Notes: generated from the sequence alone by a model not told the origin. A stretch of DNA of 64,000 bases from Seohaeicola saemankumensis (GCF_021021435.1 NZ_JAINWI010000005.1:124001-188000), one strand, 5' to 3'. Numbered from the stretch's first letter, positions 1-9,254 are shown. A program made the numbers and translations.

Positions 1-126
1 GTCTGCCCTAGTAGTCCCTATTCGCATAGAATTCGAGCGAAAATCACGAAGAGCTTCAACCTTTTGGGAACGACTGCCACGGCATTGTCCTTGCTGCCGT
101 GGGGGCGTGTTGATCGGGGTGAAGCA

Positions 127-507
127 GTGGAAAAAGTAACAGTGTTGGTACAGAACGAGGTTGTGCGCCTTGATCCTGAGCGTTTGGGTACGCTTTATGC
201 CCAACTGGACGAGGCCGGCGCCGAGGACATTCTTGGCAGGGCTATGGAAGAACTGGCTGTTCGGCTGACCTGTGGCGAGCGTTATTTTAGGCAGGGCAGG
301 TTTGATGATCTGCGCAAAGTCGCGCGATCCGTTGCAGCGATTGCGGACCAGATCGGGATGCACATGCTGGCCCGCGTGGCCCGTGATGTTGCAATCTGCA
401 TCGAAAGGCTGGACGATAACGGATTGGCCGCCACATTCGCGCGTTTGCTGCGGATTGGCGAGCGGTCGCTGACAGCGGTCTGGGATATCAGGGACCTGTC
501 GGTTTGA
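127..507 (+). CDS. conserved hypothetical protein
   Basis: A protein of about 126 residues that I do not recognise as a characterised family. It looks like an all-helical, soluble, acidic domain without signal peptide or membrane segment, and its C-terminus reads ERSLTAVWDIRDLSV. The frame is open back to a TTG at 64, but I prefer the GTG at 127 because a GGGGTGAA ribosome-binding-like stretch lies just before it and the sequence from EKVTVLVQNEVV onward looks like a normal N-terminus. It sits 113 bp upstream of the M17 aminopeptidase on the same strand. Function is unknown, and the choice of start is uncertain. Confidence 0.7.
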   Translation: MEKVTVLVQNEVVRLDPERLGTLYAQLDEAGAEDILGRAMEELAVRLTCGERYFRQGRFDDLRKVARSVAAIADQIGMHMLARVARDVAICIERLDDNGLAATFARLLRIGERSLTAVWDIRDLSV

Positions 508-620
508 AGCCCGTCGCAAGACTGACGCCACTTGCAGCGGCAGACAGGATAGCTAGGCTGGCAGTTCAAAACTGCGGGCTTGCGCTGCCCTGCGGATACC
601 AGTGACGAAAAGGTCTGCTC

Positions 621-2006
621 ATGCCCATGACATTTGCCCCTGCCGGTGCCAGTTCGGTGCCCTTACATGTGATCGAAACCCAGATGCTGGACAGTTTTCT
701 GGCGGATCAACCGGCAAGAGTGGGGCATTGGGTCAAGGCCAGCGGGTTTACCGGAAGTTTGGGCAAATACCTGATGATTCCGGACGAAAACGGCCACCCT
801 GTCATGGTCTTGGCTGGATACGGAAACCCAGCACAGCGCGCGCGTGGCCGTTTCCATCTGGCGACGGTGGCCAGCAATCTGCCGCAAGGTATCTATCAAT
901 TAGCGTCCGGTTTGCCCGCGAATCGCGCCACGGAAGAGGCGCTTGGCTGGCTTCTGGCGGGATATACCTTCGAGCGGTATCGCGACGCGCAACGCGGCGC
1001 GGCGCAACTCGTGGCCCCTGAGGGTGTCGACGCGACAAGGATCGAGATCATAGCCGCTGGCGAGGAGTTGACGCGCAACCTGATCAATACGCCTGCAAAT
1101 GACATGGGCCCCGACGCGCTGGAAGCTGCCTGTCTGGAACTGGCAGATCAACACGGTGCAAAGACGCAGGTGATCAAGGGAAAAGCGCTGCTTGAGCAGA
1201 ATTTCCCTATGATCCATGCGGTCGGCCGAGCCGCGGCGCAAGAGCCGCGCCTGATCGACATGCGCTGGGGCGATAGTGGGCCGCTGCTGACATTGGTAGG
1301 CAAAGGCGTGTGCTTCGATACAGGCGGTCTGAACCTCAAGCCTGCCTCGGAGATGGGCCTGATGAAGAAAGACATGGGTGGTGCAGCTACCGTGCTGGGG
1401 CTTGCCCATATGATCATGGCTTTGGGTCTGAAGCTGCGATTGCGTGTCCTGATCCCTGCCGTGGAAAACGCGGTCAGTGCCTCGGCCATGCGGCCCGGTG
1501 ATATCCTGACCTCGCGCAAGGGTCTGACGGTCGAGATCAACAATACCGACGCCGAGGGGCGTCTTGTTCTGGCCGACGCACTTGCCTTGGGCGCCGAGGA
1601 AGGCCCTGACCTGATGGTGTCGATGGCCACGCTGACCGGTGCGGCGCGGGTGGCTGTGGGGCCGGACCTGGCGCCTTTCTTTAGCGATGATCCGAAGGTT
1701 GCCACTGCATTGCAGGATGCGGCATCCCGTGTGGCCGATCCGGTCTGGCGTTTGCCGTTCTGGACGCCCTACGAGGCCGATATCGAACCGGGGATCGCTG
1801 ATCTGGACAATGCACCGAAATCCGGCTTTGCGGGTGCGATCACAGCCGCATTGTTCCTGCGCCGCTTCGCGGGAGAAGGCCAGCGATACACCCATTTCGA
1901 CATCTATGGCTGGCAACCCGCTGCCGCACCAGCGCGACCAAAAGGCGGTGTCGGCATGGGCGCGCGCGCCTTGTTGGACGCGCTGCCCGACATGCTGGAC
2001 CTATGA
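621..2006 (+). CDS. M17 leucyl aminopeptidase family protein
   Basis: A 461-residue cytosolic metallo-aminopeptidase of the M17 (leucyl aminopeptidase, PepA/PepB) family, which removes N-terminal residues from peptides using two metal ions. The catalytic half carries the signature blocks GKGVCFDTGGLNLKP, MKKDMGGAA and the M17 hallmark NTDAEGRLVLADAL, so the metal-binding Lys, Asp and Glu residues are all present. The length fits the shorter alphaproteobacterial M17 form. Its stop overlaps the start of the NlpC/P60 gene in an ATGA junction, indicating translational coupling and a shared role in peptide or peptidoglycan turnover. Which M17 subfamily and which substrate cannot be read from the sequence. 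Confidence 0.95.
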   Translation: MPMTFAPAGASSVPLHVIETQMLDSFLADQPARVGHWVKASGFTGSLGKYLMIPDENGHPVMVLAGYGNPAQRARGRFHLATVASNLPQGIYQLASGLPANRATEEALGWLLAGYTFERYRDAQRGAAQLVAPEGVDATRIEIIAAGEELTRNLINTPANDMGPDALEAACLELADQHGAKTQVIKGKALLEQNFPMIHAVGRAAAQEPRLIDMRWGDSGPLLTLVGKGVCFDTGGLNLKPASEMGLMKKDMGGAATVLGLAHMIMALGLKLRLRVLIPAVENAVSASAMRPGDILTSRKGLTVEINNTDAEGRLVLADALALGAEEGPDLMVSMATLTGAARVAVGPDLAPFFSDDPKVATALQDAASRVADPVWRLPFWTPYEADIEPGIADLDNAPKSGFAGAITAALFLRRFAGEGQRYTHFDIYGWQPAAAPARPKGGVGMGARALLDALPDMLDL

Positions 2007-2842
2007 CAGCCGATCCGCGGATCACCCCCGCCAACGCGCGCGTGGCGGCATTGTCTCTTAAGGGGCAGGTCACGGCGGCGTCCTATGTCGCGGGCTGGAC
2101 CCGCTTTGTTGCGGCTCCTCTCGCCTCTTTGTGCGAGCGGCCTGACGGCCCCCGCATGCGCGAGCTGTTGTGCGGCGCCGAGGTGACGGTGTTCGAGGAC
2201 CATGAGGGATGGAGTTTTGTACAGGCCGCGCGTGACGGCTATGTCGGGTATATCCGGACGGATATGCTGCATGACGGGCCGGTGCCCGACAGTTTTGTCA
2301 ACGTGCGCGCGACCCATGCCTATACTGCGGCGGATATGAAAACGCGCGAGGTACTGAGCCTTGGTTTTGGCAGCCGCGTCAAAGCCTTGCAGTCGGACGG
2401 CCGGTTTACCCGAACTGATGTGGGTTATATTCCAAGTTGTCATCTTGCACCACTTGGGACATTGGCAAAGGATCTCGTGACGGTGGCCACGCTGTTGCTG
2501 GGCACGCCCTACCTCTGGGGGGGGAACAGTGCCTTCGGCATAGATTGCTCCGGTCTGGTGCAGGCAGCTTGTCATGCCTGCGGTATTGACTGCCCCGGCG
2601 ACAGTGACATGCAGGCGTCGGATCTGGGGCAGCGAGTGACCGATGGCAGCATCCCACGGCGGGGTGATCTGCTGTTTTGGAAGGGGCACGTGGCTCTTGT
2701 GTCAGGGCCTGACACCATCCTGCACGCCAATGCGCATCATATGGCTGTCGCCTATGAAGGTCTGGCCGCGGCGGTGCTGCGGATTGACGCGCAGGGGGGC
2801 GGGCCTGTCACGGTCCATCGGCGGCTGGATCTGAATAGTTAA
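2003..2842 (+). CDS. NlpC/P60 family peptidase with SH3-like N-terminus
   Basis: A 279-residue cysteine peptidase of the NlpC/P60 family. These enzymes usually cleave D-gamma-glutamyl-diaminopimelate bonds in cell-wall peptides. The N-terminal 150 residues look like bacterial SH3-type domains (GWSFVQAARDGYVGYI). The C-terminal half has the catalytic Cys in GIDCSGLVQ, the His in GHVALVSG and a third polar residue in LHANAHHMAV. I see no obvious signal peptide, so it may act on recycled cytoplasmic muropeptides, consistent with its coupling (4-bp ATGA overlap) to the aminopeptidase gene upstream. A joint role in murein-peptide recycling is inference. Confidence 0.93.
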   Translation: MTADPRITPANARVAALSLKGQVTAASYVAGWTRFVAAPLASLCERPDGPRMRELLCGAEVTVFEDHEGWSFVQAARDGYVGYIRTDMLHDGPVPDSFVNVRATHAYTAADMKTREVLSLGFGSRVKALQSDGRFTRTDVGYIPSCHLAPLGTLAKDLVTVATLLLGTPYLWGGNSAFGIDCSGLVQAACHACGIDCPGDSDMQASDLGQRVTDGSIPRRGDLLFWKGHVALVSGPDTILHANAHHMAVAYEGLAAAVLRIDAQGGGPVTVHRRLDLNS

Positions 2843-2869
2843 GGCAAAAAGAAACGCCAAAACAGCGGA

Positions 2870-3214
2870 TCAATCCACCGCGCGGATCAGCTTGCGTTCA
2901 AGCACCCGCAAGACGCTGCGCAGGTCATGGCCGCGTTTAAGAACCTGACCGTCCATACTGATTACCGCATAAAGCCCCTGCTTGTTGCGCAGTTTAGGAC
3001 GTTTTTCGATCCGGTAGAGCGGGTTCTCTGCGGTCCGGCGGAAAATCGAGAATACCGCGACCTCGCGCAGATGCGATATCCCGTAGTCCCGCCATTCGCC
3101 CAAAGCGACCATGCGGCCATAGAGTGTCAGGATTTGTCCCAATTCGAGCCGGTCAAACGCGACCTGTTCGGGCGCATCATGCGGGGCCAGCGGAGTGGGT
3201 GGCGGTGTGGACAT
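2870..3214 (-). CDS. DUF2794 family protein
   Basis: A 114-residue protein matching the alphaproteobacterial DUF2794 family as I remember it. Features include LGQILTLYGRMVALGEWRDYGI, then a basic stretch (IEKRPKLRNKQGLYAVISMDGQ) and a C-terminal helix with VLRVLERKLIRAVD. It is small, soluble and lacks a signal sequence; its function is unknown. It is the last gene of a minus-strand series paaZ, paaX, DUF2794, only 37 bp after paaX, so it may be co-transcribed with them. It converges with the NlpC/P60 gene, whose stop lies 27 bp away. Confidence 0.85.
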   Translation of the reverse strand: MSTPPPTPLAPHDAPEQVAFDRLELGQILTLYGRMVALGEWRDYGISHLREVAVFSIFRRTAENPLYRIEKRPKLRNKQGLYAVISMDGQVLKRGHDLRSVLRVLERKLIRAVD

Positions 3215-3251
3215 GCGCCAGAGTTGCGCTGTTATGCGCCGAAATCAAGCC

Positions 3252-4061
3252 CTATGCCGGAAGTTGCTGCCCGAAACGACGCCCGAGGCTGTCGTCCGGC
3301 GCGGGCATTGGCAACATCTCTCCATCGGCCATGTCCAGCCAGTCTTCGGCGGCAGGGGTCAGGTGACGGTAGACTTCGGCAACGCGGGATCGCGGGTCGC
3401 GCATTGCCAGACTTTCGGGCAAAAGGTTTTGTGGCAAGTCCGGAAAGCGCAGCACAATCCGCCGCCAGCGATGAACCAGTAGGATGCGCGCTGCGGCATG
3501 GCTGAGCGGGTCGGCAGTGATCAGGGCCAGTTTGTCCAGATCCGCATGCAGAAGCTGTAGCGCACTGGCATGATCGGGATGGATCAGGCTGGCCCTTAGT
3601 TCCGCTGAAAGATCGGTGATTTGCCCTTCGATACGGAATGCCGGTTTTGTGCCCACTACCATTTCCGATGGCGTCAGCCACAGGCCGCCCAAAGGCACCG
3701 CGCTTTGGATTGTGCCTTCGGTGGACAAGGCCCATGCGGTCACGGGGCGGTGACGCGGTGCGGCATAGATACGGCTGGTGGCTTCCGAGAATCGGGCAAC
3801 GCCTTGCGGGCTAAGCCGGTAGTGGCTGAGCCGCCCCTTGCGCGCGCTTTCGACCCAGCCGTCGCGACCCAGTCGCGAGAGCGCTGTTCGCAGCGCTCCG
3901 GGTTCGACCCCGATGCGACCCAGAAGCCGTCCCAGCCGCGCGGTCGAAATGGCCCCGCCACGATGCTGGACGCAATCACCGAAAACGGTGATGACCAGCG
4001 ACCAGACGCGCAGGCGGGATTCGGCATGCAGCGCCGTTATGACGGGATCTAGCGGGTCCAT
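3252..4061 (-). CDS. paaX: PaaX family transcriptional regulator
   Basis: A 269-residue PaaX-type regulator. PaaX proteins repress phenylacetate catabolism and are released by phenylacetyl-CoA, the product of PaaK. The N-terminal winged helix is visible: LRVWSLVITVFGDC, then GRIGVEPGALRTALSRLGRDGW and ESARKGRLSHYRLSPQG. A PaaX-type C-terminal domain follows (LPQNLLPESLAMRDPRSRVAEVYRHL). It is somewhat shorter than the roughly 300-residue enterobacterial protein. It lies 97 bp downstream of paaZ on the same strand. The locus also carries a second regulator (tetR at 9255), so control of this cluster may be double. Confidence 0.9.
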   Translation of the reverse strand: MDPLDPVITALHAESRLRVWSLVITVFGDCVQHRGGAISTARLGRLLGRIGVEPGALRTALSRLGRDGWVESARKGRLSHYRLSPQGVARFSEATSRIYAAPRHRPVTAWALSTEGTIQSAVPLGGLWLTPSEMVVGTKPAFRIEGQITDLSAELRASLIHPDHASALQLLHADLDKLALITADPLSHAAARILLVHRWRRIVLRFPDLPQNLLPESLAMRDPRSRVAEVYRHLTPAAEDWLDMADGEMLPMPAPDDSLGRRFGQQLPA

Positions 4062-4158
4062 GCCTGTCTGTTACACGCAATCCCCGCGCAACTGAACCGT
4101 TTGTCTGCAGCGGCGAGGGACGCCGGATATGTGTGGCAAGAAGAAGCATGCCGCAGTC

Positions 4159-6189
4159 TCAGGCGCGCTCAAAGGCCACCATTGTCAGCAACTCGTATTG
4201 CGCAACCTGTTCGTCATCCTGATTGGTCAGGGTCGCGTTCCATGCCACCTCGCCATAGCTGTCGGTCCGGCGGGTCTTGCGTTTGCAGGTCAGCGCCACG
4301 CGGATACTGTCGCCCGGACTGACCGGTTTCTGGAAGCTGAGGGCATTGAGGCCGGTATTGGCCAGTACCGGACCGGGATCGGGTTGTACGAACAGACCTG
4401 CAGCAAAACTGAGCAGAAGATAGCCATGCGCGACGCGTCCCGGAAAGAACGGATTGGCGCGGGCGGCGTCCTCGTCCATATGGGCGTAGAACGTGTCGCC
4501 GGTGAAACGGGCAAAATGCTCGATGTCTTCCAGCGTGACTGTGCGGGCATCGGTGTGGATAGTCTCGCCGATCCGGATTTCAGTGAATGTGCGCTGGAAC
4601 GGATGCGCGGGGCTTGTGCTTTGTGCGCTGCCATGCACCCATGTGTCGGTGATGGCGGACAGCATGTCAGGGCTGCCCTGAATGGCGCTGCGCTGCATGT
4701 AGTGCAGGACTGCGCGGACACCGCCCAATTCCTCGCCGCCTCCCGCACGGCCCGGCCCGCCGTGGATCATATGCGGCAAGGGAGAGCCATGGCCGGTCGA
4801 TTCGCTCGCTGACACAGCGTTGTTGATATAGATGCGGCCATGCCATGCAGCGCTGTCCAGCACGATCTGGCGCGCGACGTCCGGATCGGCAGTGAACAGC
4901 GACGACACCAGCGAGCCACCGCCGCGATTGGCAAGCGCCGCGGCATGGGCCGTATCGCGATAGGGCATCAGGGTGGAAAGCGGGCCGAAAGCCTCGATCT
5001 CGTGCACGATGCGGGCGGCGTCGGGATCGTCACAGGCCAACAACATCGGCGGCAGAAAGGCCTGTTCAGGGTCTGCATCCACCAGGGTCATGGATGCGGG
5101 ATCGCCAAAGATCAACCGCGCCTCGGTCCTGAGTTGCGTCAGCCTTGCCAGCACATCCGCCTTTTGCGCGTGCGAGGCCAGGGCCCCCATCCGCACGCCG
5201 TCGGCGGCAGGATTTCCGGTGGAGACAGCCGAGAGTTTGGCACCAAGCGCATCGCCGACAGCCTCCATCCATTCGGCCGGCACGATCAGGCGGCGGGTCG
5301 CGGTGCATTTCTGGCCAGCTTTAGTGGTGATCTCGGCTACGGCTTCCTTGATGAACAGGGCAAACTCCGCACTTTCCGGTCCCGCATCGGGACCAAGAAT
5401 CGAGGCGTTCAGGCTGTCCTGTTCCGCCATAAACCGCGTGGAATGCCGCGTCAGAGATGGATTGCCGCGCAACATCAGGGCGGTTTCGGCAGAACCGGTG
5501 AAAGCCACCACATCCTGCGCGCCCAATCGGTCCAGAAGATCACCCGTTCGCCCGATCACCAGTTGCAGCGCCCCTTCTGGCAGGATGTCGCTGTCGATGA
5601 TCATGCGCACGCAAGCCTCGGTCAGATAGCAGGTCTGCGTCGCGGGCTTCACGATCGAGGGCACACCCGCCAGCAGGGCCGGTGCCAGCTTTTCGAGCAT
5701 GCCCCAGACCGGAAAGTTGAAAGCGTTGATCTGCACGGCCACACCCTGCAACGGCACCGCGATATGCTGACCAAGGAACGTGCCTTTGCGGCTGAGCATT
5801 TCCACATCGCCTTCGATATAGATCTGACCGTCGGGCATCTCGCGCCGTCCTTTGGACGCGAAGAGACCCATCGTGTTGATCCCGCCGTCGATATCGACCC
5901 AGCCATCTCGCCGCGTGGCCCCTGTCAGGGTGTTCAGCGCGTAAAGCTGTTCCTTGCGTTCGTCCAGATATCCGGCCAGCGCCTTGAGCATGCGGGCGCG
6001 GTCGTGAAAGCCCAATGCGCGCAGCGCAGGGCCGCCTGTACCTCTCGCATGATCCAGCATGGCCTGCATATCAAGGGCTGCACCTCCGGCCTTGGCGATC
6101 ACTTGACCTGTAACCGGCCCCGTGATGTCCGTAGCGGTATCACCCGGTGCGATCCATCGCCCGCAGGCATAGCTATGGGGTCTGAGCAT
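4159..6189 (-). CDS. paaZ: bifunctional oxepin-CoA hydrolase / semialdehyde dehydrogenase PaaZ
   Basis: A 676-residue fusion enzyme of the phenylacetyl-CoA pathway. The C-terminal R-specific hydratase (MaoC-like) domain opens oxepin-CoA, and the N-terminal aldehyde dehydrogenase oxidises the resulting semialdehyde to 3-oxo-5,6-dehydrosuberyl-CoA. The dehydrogenase part (about residues 1-510) keeps the Glu in FMAEQDSLN and the catalytic Cys in AGQKCTATRR. The hydratase part shows FTGDTFYAHMDEDAA and GRVAHGYLLLSFAAGLF with the expected Asp and His. I start it at the ATG at 6189, preceded by AGGGAGGG, rather than at an upstream in-frame start near 6297. It is divergent from paaI. Both halves look intact, so this is the full catabolic form and not the isolated hydratase seen in tropone pathways. 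Confidence 0.95.
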   Translation of the reverse strand: MLRPHSYACGRWIAPGDTATDITGPVTGQVIAKAGGAALDMQAMLDHARGTGGPALRALGFHDRARMLKALAGYLDERKEQLYALNTLTGATRRDGWVDIDGGINTMGLFASKGRREMPDGQIYIEGDVEMLSRKGTFLGQHIAVPLQGVAVQINAFNFPVWGMLEKLAPALLAGVPSIVKPATQTCYLTEACVRMIIDSDILPEGALQLVIGRTGDLLDRLGAQDVVAFTGSAETALMLRGNPSLTRHSTRFMAEQDSLNASILGPDAGPESAEFALFIKEAVAEITTKAGQKCTATRRLIVPAEWMEAVGDALGAKLSAVSTGNPAADGVRMGALASHAQKADVLARLTQLRTEARLIFGDPASMTLVDADPEQAFLPPMLLACDDPDAARIVHEIEAFGPLSTLMPYRDTAHAAALANRGGGSLVSSLFTADPDVARQIVLDSAAWHGRIYINNAVSASESTGHGSPLPHMIHGGPGRAGGGEELGGVRAVLHYMQRSAIQGSPDMLSAITDTWVHGSAQSTSPAHPFQRTFTEIRIGETIHTDARTVTLEDIEHFARFTGDTFYAHMDEDAARANPFFPGRVAHGYLLLSFAAGLFVQPDPGPVLANTGLNALSFQKPVSPGDSIRVALTCKRKTRRTDSYGEVAWNATLTNQDDEQVAQYELLTMVAFERA

Positions 6190-6263
6190 CGGATATCCCT
6201 CCCTTGAGATCACGGCGTCTGTTGTCCAGCATGGCGCAGGATTTGCGTGAAAGCAATACTCTT

Positions 6264-6275
6264 GACCGCACGGTC
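6264..6275. promoter_or_regulatory. candidate PaaR/TetR-type operator between paaZ and paaI
   Basis: The perfect inverted repeat GACCG-CA-CGGTC lies between the divergent starts of paaZ (6189) and paaI (6319) and overlaps a TTGACC that could serve as a -35 for paaI. Its ACCG/CGGT half-sites resemble what I remember of operators of TetR-type phenylacetate regulators (PaaR). The likely ligand protein is the TetR encoded at 9255, though PaaX is an alternative. The palindrome is seen directly; the assignment is inference. Confidence 0.45.
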
Positions 6276-6318
6276 GGCTTTGTGCAGGCTGCCGCAACAG
6301 TCACGGGGAGGAGAAACC

Positions 6319-6753
6319 ATGACGCTTCAAGAACGCGCCGAACGCTCGGCTGCTGCGATGTGGTCCACTGATGTGACCTCGCAATCACTGGAACTGGTGC
6401 TGGTCAGTATTGCCCCCGGACAGGCGAGGATGACAATGACGGTCCGCCCTGATCATCTGAACGGACACGGTATCTGCCATGGCGGGTATATTTTCACGCT
6501 GGCGGACACAGCCTTTGCCTATGCCTGCAACAGCCATAACAAGTTGGTTGTCGCGCAGGAAAATACTATCACATACCTGAGCCCCGGCAAAAAGGGCGAG
6601 GTCCTGACCGCCCTTGCACAAGAAGTGCATTTGGCGGGGCGCTCGGGTGTCTATGACGTGACTGTCACAGGCGAGGACGGGCGCAAAGTGGCGCTGTTCC
6701 GTGGTCTGTCGCGGCAGATTTCTGGCGAGCATTTCAAGGAGGACAACACATGA
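6319..6753 (+). CDS. paaI: hydroxyphenylacetyl-CoA thioesterase PaaI
   Basis: A 144-residue hotdog-fold thioesterase of the PaaI type, which hydrolyses ring-hydroxylated phenylacetyl-CoA and other dead-end thioesters to free trapped CoA. The hotdog signature is clear: HLNGHGICHGGYIFTLADTAFAYACNSH, with the catalytic Asp in LADTAFA and the conserved HGG before it, then NTITYLSPGKKGEVLTALAQEV. The ATG at 6319 is preceded by GGGAGGAG; an in-frame extension to 6247 is not needed. Its stop overlaps the start of paaJ (ATGA), so paaI, paaJ, paaK and the tetR gene form one operon. Confidence 0.93.
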   Translation: MTLQERAERSAAAMWSTDVTSQSLELVLVSIAPGQARMTMTVRPDHLNGHGICHGGYIFTLADTAFAYACNSHNKLVVAQENTITYLSPGKKGEVLTALAQEVHLAGRSGVYDVTVTGEDGRKVALFRGLSRQISGEHFKEDNT

Positions 6754-7943
6754 GAGAAGCGTTTTTATGCGAGGGGCTTCGCACCCCGATCGGGCGCTAT
6801 GGCGGGGCACTGTCCGCGGTGCGACCCGATGATCTGCTAGCGGGTGTGATCCGTGCGGTTATGGCGCAATTCCCTGACATGACCGTGGATGAATGTATCA
6901 TGGGTTGCGCCAATCAGGCAGGCGAGGACAACCGTAACGTTGCCCGAATGGCAGTGCTGCTGGCAGGTCTGGGCGAAGGCGTGCCGGGTGTTACGGTGAA
7001 CCGGCTTTGCGGCTCGGGACTGGACGCCGTGGGGCAGGCGGCCCGCGCGGTGAAAACCGGCGAGGCCGAGGTTGTGCTGGCTGGCGGTGTCGAATCGATG
7101 TCGCGCGCGCCTTTGGTGATGCCCAAGGCTGACAGCGCCTTTTCCCGGCGTGCGGAAATCTATGACACGACCATTGGCTGGCGCTTTGTGAACCGCGCCA
7201 TGCACAAGGCCTACGGCACAGACTCGATGCCTGAAACGGCCGAGAATGTCGCGGCGGACTTCGGAATCTCCCGCGCAGATCAGGATGCTTTCGCCCTGCG
7301 CTCGCAGACCCGTGCCATCGCCGCCATAGAAAACGGGCGACTGGCGCGCGAGATCGCGCCCGTCACGATCCCGCAGCGCAAGGGCGATGCCATTGTCGTG
7401 TCGCAGGATGAACATCCGCGCGCGACCACGCTTGAGAAACTGGCAGCCCTACCCGCGCCTTTCCGCGAGGGTGGATCTGTGACCGCGGGCAATGCCTCTG
7501 GCGTCAATGATGGTGCGGCGGCGCTGATCATCGCATCGGCCGATGCGGTCAAGAAATACGGTCTGACGCCGCGCGCGCGCATCGTGTCGATGGCAACCGT
7601 GGGTGTTGCCCCGCGCATCATGGGGATTGGACCTGCGCCCGCGACACAGGCCCTGCTTGACCGGCACGGGTTGAAAATAGACGACGTGGATTTTGTCGAA
7701 CTGAACGAGGCTTTTGCCGCACAGGGTCTGGCCACGATGCGCCAGTTGGGTTTGCCGGATGATGCGGACCATGTGAACCCGCATGGCGGGGCCATCGCGC
7801 TGGGCCATCCTTTGGGCATGTCCGGCGCACGACTGGCGCTGACGGCGGCAATCAACCTGTCAGATGCGGGTGCCAAACGTGCGATCTGCACCATGTGCAT
7901 CGGCGTGGGACAGGGTATCGCGCTGATGCTTGAGTCTGTCTGA
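6750..7943 (+). CDS. paaJ: 3-oxoadipyl-CoA thiolase PaaJ (PcaF-like)
   Basis: A 397-residue acetyl-CoA acyltransferase. In the phenylacetate route PaaJ cleaves both 3-oxo-5,6-dehydrosuberyl-CoA and 3-oxoadipyl-CoA. The N-terminus REAFLCEGLRTPIGRYGGAL, nucleophilic Cys in NRLCGSGLDAVGQAA, His in NPHGGAIALGHPLGMSGAR and second Cys in CTMCIGVGQG are all present. The same fold serves as PcaF in protocatechuate catabolism, but the position between paaI and paaK argues for the phenylacetate role. It overlaps paaI by 4 bp and paaK by 1 bp (TGATG). Confidence 0.93.
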   Translation: MREAFLCEGLRTPIGRYGGALSAVRPDDLLAGVIRAVMAQFPDMTVDECIMGCANQAGEDNRNVARMAVLLAGLGEGVPGVTVNRLCGSGLDAVGQAARAVKTGEAEVVLAGGVESMSRAPLVMPKADSAFSRRAEIYDTTIGWRFVNRAMHKAYGTDSMPETAENVAADFGISRADQDAFALRSQTRAIAAIENGRLAREIAPVTIPQRKGDAIVVSQDEHPRATTLEKLAALPAPFREGGSVTAGNASGVNDGAAALIIASADAVKKYGLTPRARIVSMATVGVAPRIMGIGPAPATQALLDRHGLKIDDVDFVELNEAFAAQGLATMRQLGLPDDADHVNPHGGAIALGHPLGMSGARLALTAAINLSDAGAKRAICTMCIGVGQGIALMLESV

Positions 7944-9253
7944 TGGAAGACCTCTCGCCCAAACCCGGTGATCTTGAACTGATCGAGACCGCCAGCCGGG
8001 ACGAGTTGTCGGCGTTGCAGCTGACGCGCATGCAATGGTCCTTGCGTCATGCCTATGACAACGTGCCCCATTACCGCGCCAGCTTCGATACGGCGGGGGT
8101 GCATCCCGACGACCTCAGGTCCCTGTCCGATCTGGCGAAGTTTCCCTTTACGGCCAAGGCGGATTTGCGGGCGAATTACCCCTTCGGCATGTTCGCCGTG
8201 CCGCGCGCGCAGGTGGCGCGGGTGCATGCGTCATCGGGCACGACGGGTCAGCCGACGGTTGTTGGTTATACAAAGGCCGATCTTGCGGTCTGGGGTAGCG
8301 TCGTGGCGCGGTCCTTGCGGGCCGCGGGGCTGCGCGCTGGGGACATCCTGCATAACGCCTATGGCTACGGGCTGTTCACCGGCGGTCTGGGCATCCACCT
8401 TGGCGCGGATGCGCTGGGTTTGACCACGGTGCCGGTCTCGGGCGGGATGACCCCGCGACAGGTCCGCCTGATCGAGGATTTCCGCGCCGACGGGATCACG
8501 GTCACGCCCTCCTATGCGCTGTCGATCCTTGACGAATACGCCAAACAGGGGCTGGATCCGCGCAACTCGCCGCTCAAGGTCGGCATCTTCGGGGCCGAAC
8601 CCTGGACCAACGCGATGCGCCGCGAGATCGAGGATGCTTTCGATATGCACGCCGTCGATATCTACGGCCTGTCCGAGGTGATGGGGCCAGGGGTTGCTAA
8701 TGAATGTGTGGAAACCAAGGATGGCCTGCATATATGGGAGGATCATTTCTATCCCGAGGTGATCAATCCCGAAACCGGCGAGGTGCTGCCGGATGGTGAA
8801 CTGGGCGAACTGGTCTTCACATCTCTGACCAAGGAAGCCTTTCCGATTGTTCGCTACCGCACGCGCGACCTGACGCGCCTGATGCCGGGCACTGCGCGCA
8901 GCATGCGCCGGATGGAAAAGATCACCGGACGCAGCGATGACATGATCATCCTGCGCGGCGTCAATGTCTTTCCAACCCAGATCGAGGAAGTGCTGATGCA
9001 AGTCCGCGATCTGGCGCCGCATTTCCAGATCGAATTGCACCGCAAGGGCCGGATGGATGCGATGCGCGTGCTTTGCGAGGCCTGCGAGGGTGTCGGCCCG
9101 TCAGGACGCGAAGCCGCTGCGCGCGATATGGGCCATCTTATCAAGCAGATGGTCGGCCTGTCGGTGGAAATCCACGTTTTCGATCCGGGCGGCGTTGCGC
9201 GCAGCGAGGGCAAGGCTGTCCGTATCATCGACAATCGCCCCAAGGTCAGTTGA
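7943..9253 (+). CDS. paaK: phenylacetate-CoA ligase PaaK
   Basis: A 436-residue adenylate-forming enzyme that activates phenylacetate to phenylacetyl-CoA, the first step and the inducer-forming step of the pathway. It shows the AMP-binding P-loop SSGTTGQPTVVGYT, the motif YGLSEVMGPGVANEC, the ribose-binding YRTRDLTRL and the hinge region ITGRSDDMIILRGVNVFPTQIEEVL, all typical of PaaK. It is coupled to paaJ by a one-base overlap and is followed by the tetR start one base after its stop. The epoxygenase paaABCDE is not adjacent, so the next pathway enzyme must be encoded elsewhere. Confidence 0.95.
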   Translation: MEDLSPKPGDLELIETASRDELSALQLTRMQWSLRHAYDNVPHYRASFDTAGVHPDDLRSLSDLAKFPFTAKADLRANYPFGMFAVPRAQVARVHASSGTTGQPTVVGYTKADLAVWGSVVARSLRAAGLRAGDILHNAYGYGLFTGGLGIHLGADALGLTTVPVSGGMTPRQVRLIEDFRADGITVTPSYALSILDEYAKQGLDPRNSPLKVGIFGAEPWTNAMRREIEDAFDMHAVDIYGLSEVMGPGVANECVETKDGLHIWEDHFYPEVINPETGEVLPDGELGELVFTSLTKEAFPIVRYRTRDLTRLMPGTARSMRRMEKITGRSDDMIILRGVNVFPTQIEEVLMQVRDLAPHFQIELHRKGRMDAMRVLCEACEGVGPSGREAAARDMGHLIKQMVGLSVEIHVFDPGGVARSEGKAVRIIDNRPKVS

Positions 9254-9254
9254 G

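Noticed and set aside
900-1916. Long minus-strand ORF (338 codons) opposite the M17 aminopeptidase
   Set aside because: It is a shadow of the aminopeptidase frame; composition is rich in His, Arg and Gln with no recognisable domain, while the plus strand carries an intact M17 enzyme.
4119-4140. Look-alike of the 22-bp motif in the paaX-paaZ gap (GGATATGTGTGG then CAAGAAGAAG)
   Set aside because: It lies on the plus strand while both flanking genes are on the minus strand, and several core positions differ.
4840-6207. 455-codon plus-strand ORF opposite paaZ
   Set aside because: High-GC antisense shadow; the minus strand encodes a complete PaaZ with catalytic residues.
6236-6258. AATACTC upstream of paaI as a further motif copy
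   Set aside because: Only the GAGTATT part matches on the minus strand; the GCAAGATGAAG half is missing.
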